From positions 1-39,168 of the forward strand of contig DASSJN010000016.1 in the NCBI GenBank assembly GCA_035691185.1: a DNA stretch of 39,168 nt, in the 5' to 3' direction. Shown in pieces: positions 1-7,731 of this stretch. Source of the stretch: RPQJ01 sp035691185 (GTDB taxonomy: Bacteria; Pseudomonadota; Gammaproteobacteria; Steroidobacterales; Steroidobacteraceae). The notes below the pieces were generated by a model, which was given only the letters and a program-made list of their open reading frames with translations, did no database searches and had not been told where the DNA came from. The position numbers and the translations under genes were made by a program. Position 1 is the stretch's first letter. Each line of letters starts with the position of its first letter.

Positions 1-1
1 G

Positions 2-562
2 GTGATGATCGACATGACGCCGCTCGGTGAGCTGCGGCCCGGCACGACGTTCCGCTACCACGTGCAGCCGTTCCACGGCTCGCGGCTCGATCCGGCGTCG
101 CTCGCGGTGACGGGCATCGACCCGCACCATCCGCTGCGACCGGCCATGCCGGAGAAGGAAGCGCTGGCACAGCTGTTCCGGGAGGTGCGCAAGGAGGTGC
201 GCGACCGGCAGTGCACGCGCGCCGTGCTCGTCGGTCACAATGCCTCGTTCGACCTGAACTTCCTCAATGCCGCCGTCACGCGCAACGACATCAAGCGCAA
301 CCCGTTCCACCCGTTCTCGAGTTTCGACACGGCGACGCTCGGTGGCGTCGCGTTCGGCCAGACGGTGCTTTCACGGGCGATCGTCGCGGCCGGCCTCGAC
401 TGGGACCCGAACGCCGCGCACTCGGCGATCTACGACGCGGAGAAGACCGCGGCGTTGTTCTGCATCATCTGCAATCGATTCCGCGGCCTGTACGAAGAGG
501 CGCGCGAACGGGCGCCGCAGCTCGCGCAACCGGAGCCGCCGGGGGACGTGACTAGTGAATAG
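2..562 (+). CDS. rnt: Ribonuclease T, 5'-truncated by window edge
   Basis: 3'-to-5' exoribonuclease of the DEDDh family that trims tRNA and other stable RNA 3' ends. The reading frame is open to the window edge, so the first ~45 residues, including the DxE metal-binding motif, are missing. The visible part matches RNase T closely: HNASFDLNFL (second acidic motif), the family signature KRNPFHPFSSFDTATL, and AHSAIYDAEKTA, which holds the catalytic His and the last Asp. The last codons (V-T-S-E-stop) lie in a heptamer repeat array that starts at 547, so the native C-terminus appears to have been replaced or extended by repeat DNA. It faces grxD tail to tail, a common neighbour in gammaproteobacteria. 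Family assignment is firm. Confidence 0.93.
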   Translation: MMIDMTPLGELRPGTTFRYHVQPFHGSRLDPASLAVTGIDPHHPLRPAMPEKEALAQLFREVRKEVRDRQCTRAVLVGHNASFDLNFLNAAVTRNDIKRNPFHPFSSFDTATLGGVAFGQTVLSRAIVAAGLDWDPNAAHSAIYDAEKTAALFCIICNRFRGLYEEARERAPQLAQPEPPGDVTSE

Positions 563-664
563 TCAGAGCCAGAAGCCCTCACCCGGCCGGCGGCCGACCT
601 CTCCCGCGCGCGGGAGAGGTGCAAGCCGCTCCGGCTAGTCACTATTCACTGATCACCAGTCACT
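547..664. repeat. Heptamer array, two facing arms around a REP-like element
   Basis: Left arm at 547-567 on the plus strand has units such as AGTGAAT. Right arm at 630-664, read on the minus strand, has units AGTGACT, GGTGATC, AGTGAAT and AGCCGGA. Both arms keep a strict 7-bp period and point toward each other. A REP-like double hairpin (575-622) lies between them. The left arm contains the stop codon of rnt. Confidence 0.75.
575..622 (+). repeat. REP-like double-hairpin element, copy 1
   Basis: Contains CCTCACCCGGCC, a GGCC/GGCC hairpin and a second hairpin CCTCTCCCG/CGGGAGAGG. The same element recurs at 3060-3111, 35171-35219, 35225-35274 and 36931-36979, always between genes. Confidence 0.8.
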
Positions 665-672
665 GTGTTGCC

Positions 673-1005
673 TCAGTGGCTCGCTGCGGCCCCCGCCGCC
701 TGCGACAGGACCTGCTGCAGCTCGCCCTTCTGGTACATCTCGTTGACGATGTCCGAGCCGCCGAGCAGTTCGCCGTTGACGTAGAGCTGCGGGTACGTGG
801 GCCAGTTCGAGTAGCGCTTGAGCGCCTCGCGCAGTTCCGGGTCCTCGAAGATGTTGACGTACGCGAACTGAGCGCCGCACGCCTCGAGCGTGCGCACGAC
901 GGAAGCCGAGAAGCCGCACTGCGGGAAGTCCGGGGTGCCCTTCATGTAGAGCACGACCGGGTTCGACTTGAGCTGTTCCTGGATGCGCTGAATGACGTCC
1001 GACAC
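673..1005 (-). CDS. grxD: Monothiol glutaredoxin GrxD (Grx4 type)
   Basis: Monothiol glutaredoxin that carries and transfers [2Fe-2S] clusters in the cytosol, often with BolA. The 110-residue protein has the diagnostic active site CGFS in FPQCGFSA and the glutathione-binding stretch WPTYPQLYVNGELLGGSDI. GTG at 1003-1005 is chosen as start because it gives the family N-terminus (VSDVIQRIQEQ) and has GGTGAGG just upstream; a longer reading frame from 1101 would run through the DUF1289 gene. It lies 5 bp after the DUF1289 stop, so the two are probably co-transcribed and the ribosome-binding site is inside the upstream gene's end. The C-terminus (AAGAAASH) is low complexity and stops 9 bp from a heptamer array. 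Confidence 0.95.
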   Translation of the reverse strand: MSDVIQRIQEQLKSNPVVLYMKGTPDFPQCGFSASVVRTLEACGAQFAYVNIFEDPELREALKRYSNWPTYPQLYVNGELLGGSDIVNEMYQKGELQQVLSQAAGAAASH

Positions 1006-1010
1006 GATCC

Positions 1011-1229
1011 TCACCCCTCGGCCACGGGAGTGGCCTGCTGTAAATCCACCACCGGCTGCTGCGCCTGCCGCTCGCGCTCGAGCCGCCCGACGACCCGCCA
1101 CTGCTCCGCCGCGCTCATGCGGCCCCAGCGCGCGATCTCGTCGACCGTGCGGCCGCAGCCGATACAGGTGCGGCCCGTGTCGAGCACGCAGACGTTCACG
1201 CAGGGCGATGCGGGCGCGGGCTGGGTCAT
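1011..1229 (-). CDS. DUF1289 family small cysteine protein
   Basis: A 72-residue protein of the DUF1289 family, annotated by homology as a probable Fe-S or metal-binding protein; its function is not established. It has the family cysteine pattern C-VNV-C near the N-terminus and TCIGCGRTVDEIARW. The residues after the motif are helical and charged. It is the first gene of a two-gene unit with grxD, also an Fe-S cluster protein, which fits an Fe-S role but does not prove it. A good sigma-70 promoter lies 34 bp upstream of its start. Confidence 0.85.
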   Translation of the reverse strand: MTQPAPASPCVNVCVLDTGRTCIGCGRTVDEIARWGRMSAAEQWRVVGRLERERQAQQPVVDLQQATPVAEG

Positions 1230-1262
1230 GCGGCCTCGTGCGCGGGGCGCGCAGGACGTTGA

Positions 1263-1291
1263 ATTATGGGGGTGCGTCGCCTATTCTTCAA
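1263..1291 (-). promoter_or_regulatory. Predicted sigma-70 promoter for DUF1289-grxD
   Basis: On the minus strand, TTGAAG (1286-1291) and CATAAT (1263-1268) are separated by exactly 17 bp and point at the DUF1289 start. Recognised by eye only. Confidence 0.5.
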
Positions 1292-1364
1292 ACCAAACTT
1301 GTGGCCGGGTCCGCTATAACTCCGCGCCGGCAAAGAAATTTCCACTCTAGAGGACTCCAGCACC

Positions 1365-1967
1365 ATGAATCCATTGAACACCGTTCGCGGCGCCATCACG
1401 ACCGGTTTCGTGGTTGCCATCGTGCTCGCGATCCTGATCGCGCCCACCACGTTCCACGAACTCGGCCTCGCCCGCTGGCTGCACATCGTCACCGGCATCA
1501 CCTGGATCGGCCTGCTGTACTACTTCAACCTGGTGCAGATCCCGGGGCTCGCGGTCGCCGCCGCCGACAAGGGCGGCCCCGGCGGCGCCGGCATCAGCAA
1601 GTACATCGCGCCGCGCGCGCTGTGGTGGTTCCGCTGGGCCGCGCTCGCCACCTGGCTCACGGGATTCTGGTATCTCGTCCGTTCGGGTAATTTCGTCGGT
1701 GCGTTCGCGCTCGGCATGACCAGCGACCCGGTCAACTACTATCAGCTCGTGATCGGCGTCGGCGCCTGGCTCGGCACGATCATGCTGTTCAACGTCTGGG
1801 TGCTGATCTGGCCGAACCAGCAGAAGATCCTCGGCATGAAGCCGGCGAGCGACGAAGAGAAGGCGCAGGCCCGCAAGATCGCGATGCTCGCATCGCGGAC
1901 GAACTTCGTACTCTCGATCCCGATGCTGCTCTGCATGGGCTCGGCGACGCACGGCCTGCCGTTCTGA
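1365..1967 (+). CDS. Urate hydroxylase PuuD-type membrane domain protein (DUF989)
   Basis: A 200-residue integral membrane protein matching the N-terminal membrane domain of the PuuD/Urate_ox_N family (DUF989). Family features visible are the His-containing helix WLHIVTGITWIGLLYYFN, several later hydrophobic segments, and the signature WPNQQKILG followed by a charged cytosolic loop (KPASDEEKAQARKIA). The C-terminal cytochrome-c domain of full-length PuuD is absent; the membrane-only form is common in proteobacteria. No purine catabolic genes are nearby, so urate as substrate is not supported here and a general haem or redox membrane role is equally possible. The ATG has AGAGGA about 11 bp upstream. 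A TATAAC near 1314 could be its -10 box. Confidence 0.8.
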   Translation: MNPLNTVRGAITTGFVVAIVLAILIAPTTFHELGLARWLHIVTGITWIGLLYYFNLVQIPGLAVAAADKGGPGGAGISKYIAPRALWWFRWAALATWLTGFWYLVRSGNFVGAFALGMTSDPVNYYQLVIGVGAWLGTIMLFNVWVLIWPNQQKILGMKPASDEEKAQARKIAMLASRTNFVLSIPMLLCMGSATHGLPF

Positions 1968-1995
1968 TTCAATTCCGACGACGAGGACGATCGTC

Positions 1996-2877
1996 CTGGC
2001 TCGACGCTCCCACGATCCCGACGCCGCACCGGTCCTGCCGAAGGACGTTGCCCGCACGGTCGCCGCCGCGCTCGACGAGGACGTGGGCAGCGGCGATCTC
2101 ACGGCAGCGCTCGTGCCGGCCGGGCGCGCCGGTCGGGCCACGGTCATCACGCGCGAGGCCGCCGTCGTCGCCGGGCGACCGTACGTCGACGAGGTGTTCC
2201 GGCAGCTCGACCCCTCCGTCCGCGTCGAGTGGCAGGTGGCGGACGGCGACGCCGTGCAGCCGAACCAGGTGCTGTACCGGCTCAGCGGGCGGGCGCGCTC
2301 GCTCCTGACCGGCGAACGCACGGCGCTCAATTTCTACCAGGTGCTCTCGGCGACGGCGACGGCGACGCACCGGTATGCGGAGGTGCTCGCCGGGCTGCCG
2401 TGCAGGGTGCTCGACACGCGGAAGACCCTGCCCGGCCTGCGCAACGCGCAGAAATATGCCGTGCGCTGCGGCGGCGGCGTCAACCATCGCTTCGGCCTCT
2501 ACGACGGCATCCTGGTCAAGGAAAACCACATCGTCGCCGCCAGCTCGATCGGCGCGGCGGTGGCTGCCGCGCGCGTCTCGAGTCCGGACGTGATGGTGGA
2601 GGTCGAGGTCGAGACGCTCGACGAACTGCGGCAGGCGCTCGACGCGGGCGCGGACATGGCGCTGCTCGACGAATTCTCGCTCGACGACCTGCGCGCGGCG
2701 GTTGCGCTCAATCGCACGCACCCGAACGGGCCGCTGCAGCTCGAAGCCTCGGGCGGCATCACGCTCGAGACGTTGCGGGCGATCGGCGAGACCGGCGTCG
2801 ATTTCATCTCGGTCGGCTCGCTCACCAAGAACGTCCGCGCGGTGGACCTCTCGATGCGGTTCGAGTACGCGGACTGA
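1996..2877 (+). CDS. nadC: Quinolinate phosphoribosyltransferase NadC
   Basis: Converts quinolinate and PRPP to nicotinate mononucleotide, CO2 and pyrophosphate in de novo NAD synthesis. The family core is complete: LLTGERTALNF, LDTRKTLPGLR, KYAVRCGGGVNHR, GILVKENHI, VEVEVETLDEL, and the C-terminal GVDFISVGSLTKNVRAVDLSMRF. The start is odd. The first in-frame ATG, GTG or TTG is a GTG at 2083, which would remove the conserved helix VARTVAAALDEDV just before GSGDLT. Upstream in this frame only CTG codons (1996, 2035) and ATT/ATC occur. CTG at 1996 has AGGA eight bases upstream and gives a normal 293-residue protein, so I use it. A sequencing error or an ancestral frameshift is the alternative. 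Confidence 0.93.
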   Translation: MARRSHDPDAAPVLPKDVARTVAAALDEDVGSGDLTAALVPAGRAGRATVITREAAVVAGRPYVDEVFRQLDPSVRVEWQVADGDAVQPNQVLYRLSGRARSLLTGERTALNFYQVLSATATATHRYAEVLAGLPCRVLDTRKTLPGLRNAQKYAVRCGGGVNHRFGLYDGILVKENHIVAASSIGAAVAAARVSSPDVMVEVEVETLDELRQALDAGADMALLDEFSLDDLRAAVALNRTHPNGPLQLEASGGITLETLRAIGETGVDFISVGSLTKNVRAVDLSMRFEYAD

Positions 2878-3059
2878 AAACCTCGAGATGCGTTCGGGCG
2901 CAATTGTGCCGGGCGCGCAATCCGGGTCTATTTCCCGGCTCCTTAGAAAGCCGACAAGTCGCCGCGATGCGTGCAGTCGGTGGGCGATTCATGCGCCGTG
3001 CGAAGTCGTCGGTCACGACGACGGAGCGCAGGCGCCTGGTGCGGTACCCACCACCCAGA

Positions 3060-3111
3060 GCCCTCACCCGGCCTGCGGCCGACCTCTCCCGTCAAAGCGG
3101 GAGAGGTGAGG
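3060..3111 (+). repeat. REP-like double-hairpin element, copy 2
   Basis: The most symmetrical copy. The outer arms CCTCACC (3062-3068) and GGTGAGG (3105-3111) can pair and enclose two inner hairpins, GGCC/GGCC and CTCTCCCG/CGGGAGAG, so a single strand could form a three-way junction. It lies between the convergent nadC and GGDEF-EAL genes. The rest of 2878-3059 shows nothing I can name. Confidence 0.8.
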
Positions 3112-3114
3112 CGC

Positions 3115-5808
3115 TCACCCGTTCGCGGCGACCCGGAGGATGCGCTGCGGAGAGGCGATGCCGTAGCCCTGCGCGTAGTCGACGCCGAGCGACCGCAGCA
3201 TGTTGATGATCTCTTCGTTCTCGGCGAACTCCGCGATCGTCTGCTTGCCCGTCAGGTGCCCGATCTCGTTGATCGAGCGCACCATCTCGCGGTCGATCGG
3301 GTCGTGCAGGATCTCCTTGACGAAGCTGCCGTCGATCTTGAGGAAATCGACCGGGAAGTGCTTCAGGTAGCCGAACGACGACAGGCCCGTACCGAAGTCG
3401 TCGAGCGCGAACTTGCAGCCCAGCTCCTTGAGCGCCTGGATGAAGCGGTTCGCCTGCGAGAAGCTCGCGATCGCCGCGGTCTCGGTGATCTCGAAGCAGA
3501 TCTTCGAGGCGTCGATGCCGCTGCGGTGGAACTGGTCGATCACGAACGGCAGGAACTTGTCGTCGCCGAGGCTCTGGCCCGAGAGGTTGATCGAGCACAA
3601 CGCCAGGCGTTCGCGCTCGTCCGCCTCGGACACGAGCCAGCGCAGCGCGTTCTCCACCACCCAGCGGTCGATCTGCGGCGTGATGCCGTAGCGCTCGGCC
3701 GCGTTGATGAAGTTGTCCGGCGACACGATCTTGCCCGTCTCGTCGCGCATGCGCAGCAGGAGCTCGTAGTGCGCGCCCGGGTCGTGCCGCTGCAGCGGCG
3801 CGATCGTCATGCGGAACAGCTCGAAGCGCGACTCCTCGAGCGCGTTGTTGATGCGCGCGGCCCACTGCATCTCCTTGCGCCGCCGCATGAGGTCCATGTC
3901 GTTTTCCTGGAAGCTGAAGACGCGATTGCGTCCGGCTTCCTTTGCCGCGCCGCAGGCGCTGTCGGCGGCCGACAGCAGGGCCGCGATGTCCTCGCTTTCA
4001 CCGGTGACCGGGATCACGCCGATGCTGCAGCCGAGGCGGAACGTGCGCTCCTCCCAGACGAACTTGTAGCCGCGGATGGTCTCGCGCAGCTGGTCCGCCA
4101 TGCGCAGCGCCTCCTCGAGCGAGCAGCTCTCGAGCAGCACGCCGAACTCGTCGCCGCCGAGCCGGGCCAGCGTGTCGCGCCAGCGGATCTTGGTCTTGAG
4201 CAGCGCACCCACCTGCCCGAGCAGTGCGTCGCCTGCGCTGTGGCCACAGGTGTCGTTGATGATCTTGAACTGGTCGACGTCGATGTGGCACAGCGCGTAC
4301 GACGTCTCGCGCGCCTTGGCACTGCGCAGCGCACGCTCGAGCCGTTGCTCGAACTCGCGCCGATTGACGAGGCCCGTCAGAATGTCGTGGCTCGCGTGGT
4401 AGGAGAGCTTGCGATTGAGCTCGCGGCTCTCGCTCACGTCGTGGAACACGAGCACGCCGCCGCAGACCGCGCCGCTGCCGTCGCGGATCGGCGAGGCGGT
4501 GCTCTCGATGTACATCTCGTTGCCGTCGCGCTTGATCAGCAGGGTCGGCCGCACCGACTTGATTGCGCGGGCGCGGCGGATCGCCACCGAGAGCGGGGTT
4601 TCGAGCGGCTCGCAGGTTTCCTCGTGGAAGCCGCGGAAGATCTCGTCGATGTTCCGGCCCTGGGCTTCCTCGAACTTCCAGCCGGTGAGTTCCTCGGCCG
4701 TCGGGTTGAGGTACTCGACGACGAGGTGGCCGTCGGTCGTGATCACGCCGTCGCCGATCGACTGCAGCGTGATCTGTGCGCTCTCCTTCTCCTTGAAGAG
4801 CGCGTCCTCGTAGAGCTTGCGTTCGGTGATGTCGAACTCGACGCCGACCAGGCGGCGCAGCCGGCCTGACGCGTCGACGCGCGCCTTGGCGCGGCTCACG
4901 ACCCAGCGCCACTCGCCCTTGACGTGGCGCATGCGGTGCACGCTCTCGAACATCTGCGTCTTGCCGGCGATGTGGTCGCGGATCAGCGCCTGCACGCGGG
5001 CCATGTCGTCGGGATGGACCAGCCGGCGCCAGTCCGGCGAGACGTCCGGGTCGTTCTCCTCGTACCCGAGCATCTTCTTCCAGCGCGGCGAGAACCAGAC
5101 GGAGTTGTTCTCGACGTCGAAGTCCCAGAGCCCGTCGTTGGCCGAGGGCAGCGACAGGGCATTGCGCTCCTCGAGCTTCGCGAGGTACCGCTGCACGCGC
5201 AACCGCTCGAGCCCGCTGGCGAAGCTCGAGCCGACCAGCTTCAGCATCAGGTGCAGGTTCGCGTCCCAGCCGTCCGTCCGGGGCTGGCACGACAGCAGCG
5301 CAATGAACCCGCAGACGCGGTTGTTCAGCGACAGCCCGCACGCCAGCGCGCTGCCGATGCCGAGCTCCACCAGCCGCGCCGCGTCGACCGCATGGTCGCG
5401 CCGCGGGGCGTGCGTGTCGCGCAGTTCCGCGATGCGGAGATGATCGAGCCGCCCCGCGATGAACGGCAGCTTGTCCACCGCCTCGCCCTTGAATACCTGC
5501 GGATCGAACGGCGCAAGCAGCCCGGTGGCGCTCGCGACGCGTTCTATGGCCTGGCGCTCGGCGTCGAGCAGACCGATGCAGATCGAGTCCACGCCCGTGG
5601 ATTCGCGCAACGCCTCGAGGTTGCGCTTGACGCAATCGTCTCCCGCCTCGCTGGTGAGGGAGACGAAATCGACGGCGACTTTCGTGACGAGGACGTCGAG
5701 ACCGACGGAGGAACGCGAACCGCCTGCGCCGAAGACGAACTGCGTCGACAGGAAGTCCGTCGCTTCCTGTGCATCGTCGCCACCGATCGGCGGGGCCTCG
5801 GAGGACAT
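3115..5808 (-). CDS. GAF-PAS-PAS-GGDEF-EAL cyclic-di-GMP enzyme
   Basis: A cytosolic 897-residue cyclic-di-GMP synthesis/degradation protein with no membrane segment. Domains in order: GAF-like sensor (~55-205), PAS of the PAS_3 type (~225-330, ending GVEFDITERK), second PAS (~340-460), GGDEF (~475-635) and EAL (~645-890). The cyclase motif GGDEF (551-555) is intact, with a product-inhibition site RWRD (542-545) exactly five residues before it. In the EAL domain the motif reads E682-L-L. The other metal and catalytic positions look present: N741-L-S, EITE from 773, D803-D804, K824, E860 and Q880. Both activities are therefore plausible. The sensed ligand is unknown. It lies 141 bp downstream of the ArnT-like gene on the same strand and may have its own promoter. 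A functional tie to the pilin operon is possible but not shown. Confidence 0.93.
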   Translation of the reverse strand: MSSEAPPIGGDDAQEATDFLSTQFVFGAGGSRSSVGLDVLVTKVAVDFVSLTSEAGDDCVKRNLEALRESTGVDSICIGLLDAERQAIERVASATGLLAPFDPQVFKGEAVDKLPFIAGRLDHLRIAELRDTHAPRRDHAVDAARLVELGIGSALACGLSLNNRVCGFIALLSCQPRTDGWDANLHLMLKLVGSSFASGLERLRVQRYLAKLEERNALSLPSANDGLWDFDVENNSVWFSPRWKKMLGYEENDPDVSPDWRRLVHPDDMARVQALIRDHIAGKTQMFESVHRMRHVKGEWRWVVSRAKARVDASGRLRRLVGVEFDITERKLYEDALFKEKESAQITLQSIGDGVITTDGHLVVEYLNPTAEELTGWKFEEAQGRNIDEIFRGFHEETCEPLETPLSVAIRRARAIKSVRPTLLIKRDGNEMYIESTASPIRDGSGAVCGGVLVFHDVSESRELNRKLSYHASHDILTGLVNRREFEQRLERALRSAKARETSYALCHIDVDQFKIINDTCGHSAGDALLGQVGALLKTKIRWRDTLARLGGDEFGVLLESCSLEEALRMADQLRETIRGYKFVWEERTFRLGCSIGVIPVTGESEDIAALLSAADSACGAAKEAGRNRVFSFQENDMDLMRRRKEMQWAARINNALEESRFELFRMTIAPLQRHDPGAHYELLLRMRDETGKIVSPDNFINAAERYGITPQIDRWVVENALRWLVSEADERERLALCSINLSGQSLGDDKFLPFVIDQFHRSGIDASKICFEITETAAIASFSQANRFIQALKELGCKFALDDFGTGLSSFGYLKHFPVDFLKIDGSFVKEILHDPIDREMVRSINEIGHLTGKQTIAEFAENEEIINMLRSLGVDYAQGYGIASPQRILRVAANG

Positions 5809-5949
5809 CGCGCTATCCGGTCTCCCTGTTCGTCATCGGGCCGCCTGTGTGCGGCGTTCCCGCGCACGGCCAGCCCTCGATTTGACATAGGCGAGACGGA
5901 CCGGACCGGTGCGCGGTCGGATTCTGACAGAACGAGTCGGGAACTCAAG

Positions 5950-7728
5950 CTAACCGGCTGAATTTATTGACGCATTCGGCGGAATATACAAGCGGGCTCG
6001 ACGCAGGTCGCCGCGTCCGATGCAGCCGGGATCCGCGGCGCCCCCGGTGACGAGGTACCACTTCTGCCGGTTGGCGCGACCGAGTGCGCGCGCTTGCGTC
6101 GCGGCAAAACACAGCGCGCGCGACTTCTCGTCCACGAGCAGCGCCCTGCCCGGCTTCGCCGCGAACCACGCGGCCGCGTCGGCGGCTTCCTGTTCGCGTT
6201 CGCGCCAACGCGCATGTCCGAAGTTGAAACTCGGCCGCGACAACTCGAGCAGGTACTGCTCCTTGGCGCCGGCGAGGCCGAGTTCCTCGATGCCCTGTGC
6301 AGCGTTCGTGACGGTCTGCGTGAATGCGCGGCCCGACCGCACCGCGTCGATGCGCGGATACACGACGAACCCCACGGTCACGAGCACGCCCGCGAGGGTC
6401 GCGCCGTAGGCGAGCCAACCGTCGCGCACGCGGAAGAATGCCAGCGCGGCCAGCGCCGCAACCGCCGCCACGCCGAGCGGCAATGCGGGCGCGAGGCCAT
6501 ACCGTTCGACGGCGCGGGCCGTCGCCTCGGTCGCAGTCAGGAAATAGAGCGTGCCGAGCACGAGGGCCGCGGCGATCACCGCCGCGAGTGCGAAAGCGAG
6601 CTTCCGCGTACCCGGCTTGCGCAGCAGCAGCTCGGGCAGCCACGGCGCGGCCGCCATCGCCAGCGCGGGCACGGCAGGCAGCACGTAGACGCCGCGCTTG
6701 CCCGAACTCGCCGAGAAGAACAGCAGCACGATCGCCACCCAGGCCAGCAGGGTCGCGACGAACGTGTCGCGCGGACGGACCGCCGACCCGAGCGCGCCCC
6801 GCCACCGCGGCCACAACCACGGCACGAGTGCGATGAGCGGCAACCAGAGCACGGGAATGACGTTCGTGAAGTAATACCAGGCGGGTTCGTGGTGGTGCCA
6901 GGCGCCGGCGTACCGCGTCATGGTCTGGTGGAACAGGATCTCCTTGCGATACGCCAGCAACTCCCCGCCGGCGGACGTCACGAGCATCATCGGCACGAAC
7001 CACGTGCCGATCGCCCCGAGGAAGAACACGGGCCCGAGCCACCAGCGGTGGTCGCGCGCCGGGGCCGTCGCCTCCCAGCCGCGTGCGCGCAGCACCGCGA
7101 ACGGCACCAGGATCAGCAGCGGCAGGAAGCCGACGCCCTTCGTGATGACCCCGAACCCCGCCGCGGCCCAGCCGACGAAGAACCAGCCGATCGCAGGCCC
7201 CGCGAACAAATGCCGCAGCAACCCGTACAGGCTCAGCGTGGTGACGAAGCACAGCGTCGCGTCGATCTGCGCCTGGCGCGCCTGCCAGGTGAACTGGAAC
7301 GTGATCAGCAGCAGCAGCGCGCCGGCGAAGGCGACCTCACGCCCGCGCACGCGACGCAGAAGGTCGTACACCAGCACGACCACGCCGACGCCCGCGAGCA
7401 GCGATGGCAGCAGGAAGCCGACCCGCATCGAGCCGGTGAGCCCCATCGCGGCAGCCATGAGCCAGAAGAACACGGGCGGCTTGTCGGCGTAGAGGTCGCC
7501 GCCGACGCGCGGGATCAGCCAGTCGCCGGAACGAAGCATGTCCCGTGCGACGAGCGCGAAGCGTGGTTCGTCGGCAGGCCACGGGTCGCGCAGGCCGAGG
7601 CCAGCGCCGAGCATCAGCAATGCCAGGCCCACGAGCCACAGCACGTCGATGACGACGTCACGGCGCGAGGTTGCGCCCGGGCGCAACCAGCGCTCGAGCC
7701 ACGACGCCGGCACGGCGCCGCCTGCCAT
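5950..7728 (-). CDS. ArnT-like GT83 membrane glycosyltransferase
   Basis: A 592-residue polytopic inner-membrane protein of the ArnT/PMT-like (GT83) family, which moves a sugar from a polyprenyl-phosphate donor onto lipid A or another periplasmic acceptor. After the first membrane helix comes the acidic catalytic loop DPWPADEPRFALVARDML, with the family D-E-x-R pattern, then YADKPPVFFWL, about a dozen hydrophobic helices and a soluble C-terminal domain (~465-592). Its start is 3 bp after the stop of the GT2 gene, so the two are probably translated together. Acceptor and sugar cannot be read from the sequence. The other arn genes for aminoarabinose are not in the window, so I do not call it ArnT. 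Confidence 0.88.
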   Translation of the reverse strand: MAGGAVPASWLERWLRPGATSRRDVVIDVLWLVGLALLMLGAGLGLRDPWPADEPRFALVARDMLRSGDWLIPRVGGDLYADKPPVFFWLMAAAMGLTGSMRVGFLLPSLLAGVGVVVLVYDLLRRVRGREVAFAGALLLLITFQFTWQARQAQIDATLCFVTTLSLYGLLRHLFAGPAIGWFFVGWAAAGFGVITKGVGFLPLLILVPFAVLRARGWEATAPARDHRWWLGPVFFLGAIGTWFVPMMLVTSAGGELLAYRKEILFHQTMTRYAGAWHHHEPAWYYFTNVIPVLWLPLIALVPWLWPRWRGALGSAVRPRDTFVATLLAWVAIVLLFFSASSGKRGVYVLPAVPALAMAAAPWLPELLLRKPGTRKLAFALAAVIAAALVLGTLYFLTATEATARAVERYGLAPALPLGVAAVAALAALAFFRVRDGWLAYGATLAGVLVTVGFVVYPRIDAVRSGRAFTQTVTNAAQGIEELGLAGAKEQYLLELSRPSFNFGHARWREREQEAADAAAWFAAKPGRALLVDEKSRALCFAATQARALGRANRQKWYLVTGGAADPGCIGRGDLRRARLYIPPNASINSAG

Positions 7729-7731
7729 GCG

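Noticed and set aside
1365..1967. Naming the membrane protein as functional urate hydroxylase puuD
   Set aside because: The cytochrome-c domain is absent and no purine catabolism gene is nearby; only the domain family is supported.
2971..4869. 632-codon open frame on the plus strand opposite the GGDEF-EAL gene
   Set aside because: Composition (Ala, Val, Asp, Arg runs) is that of an antisense shadow; no motif or ribosome-binding site.
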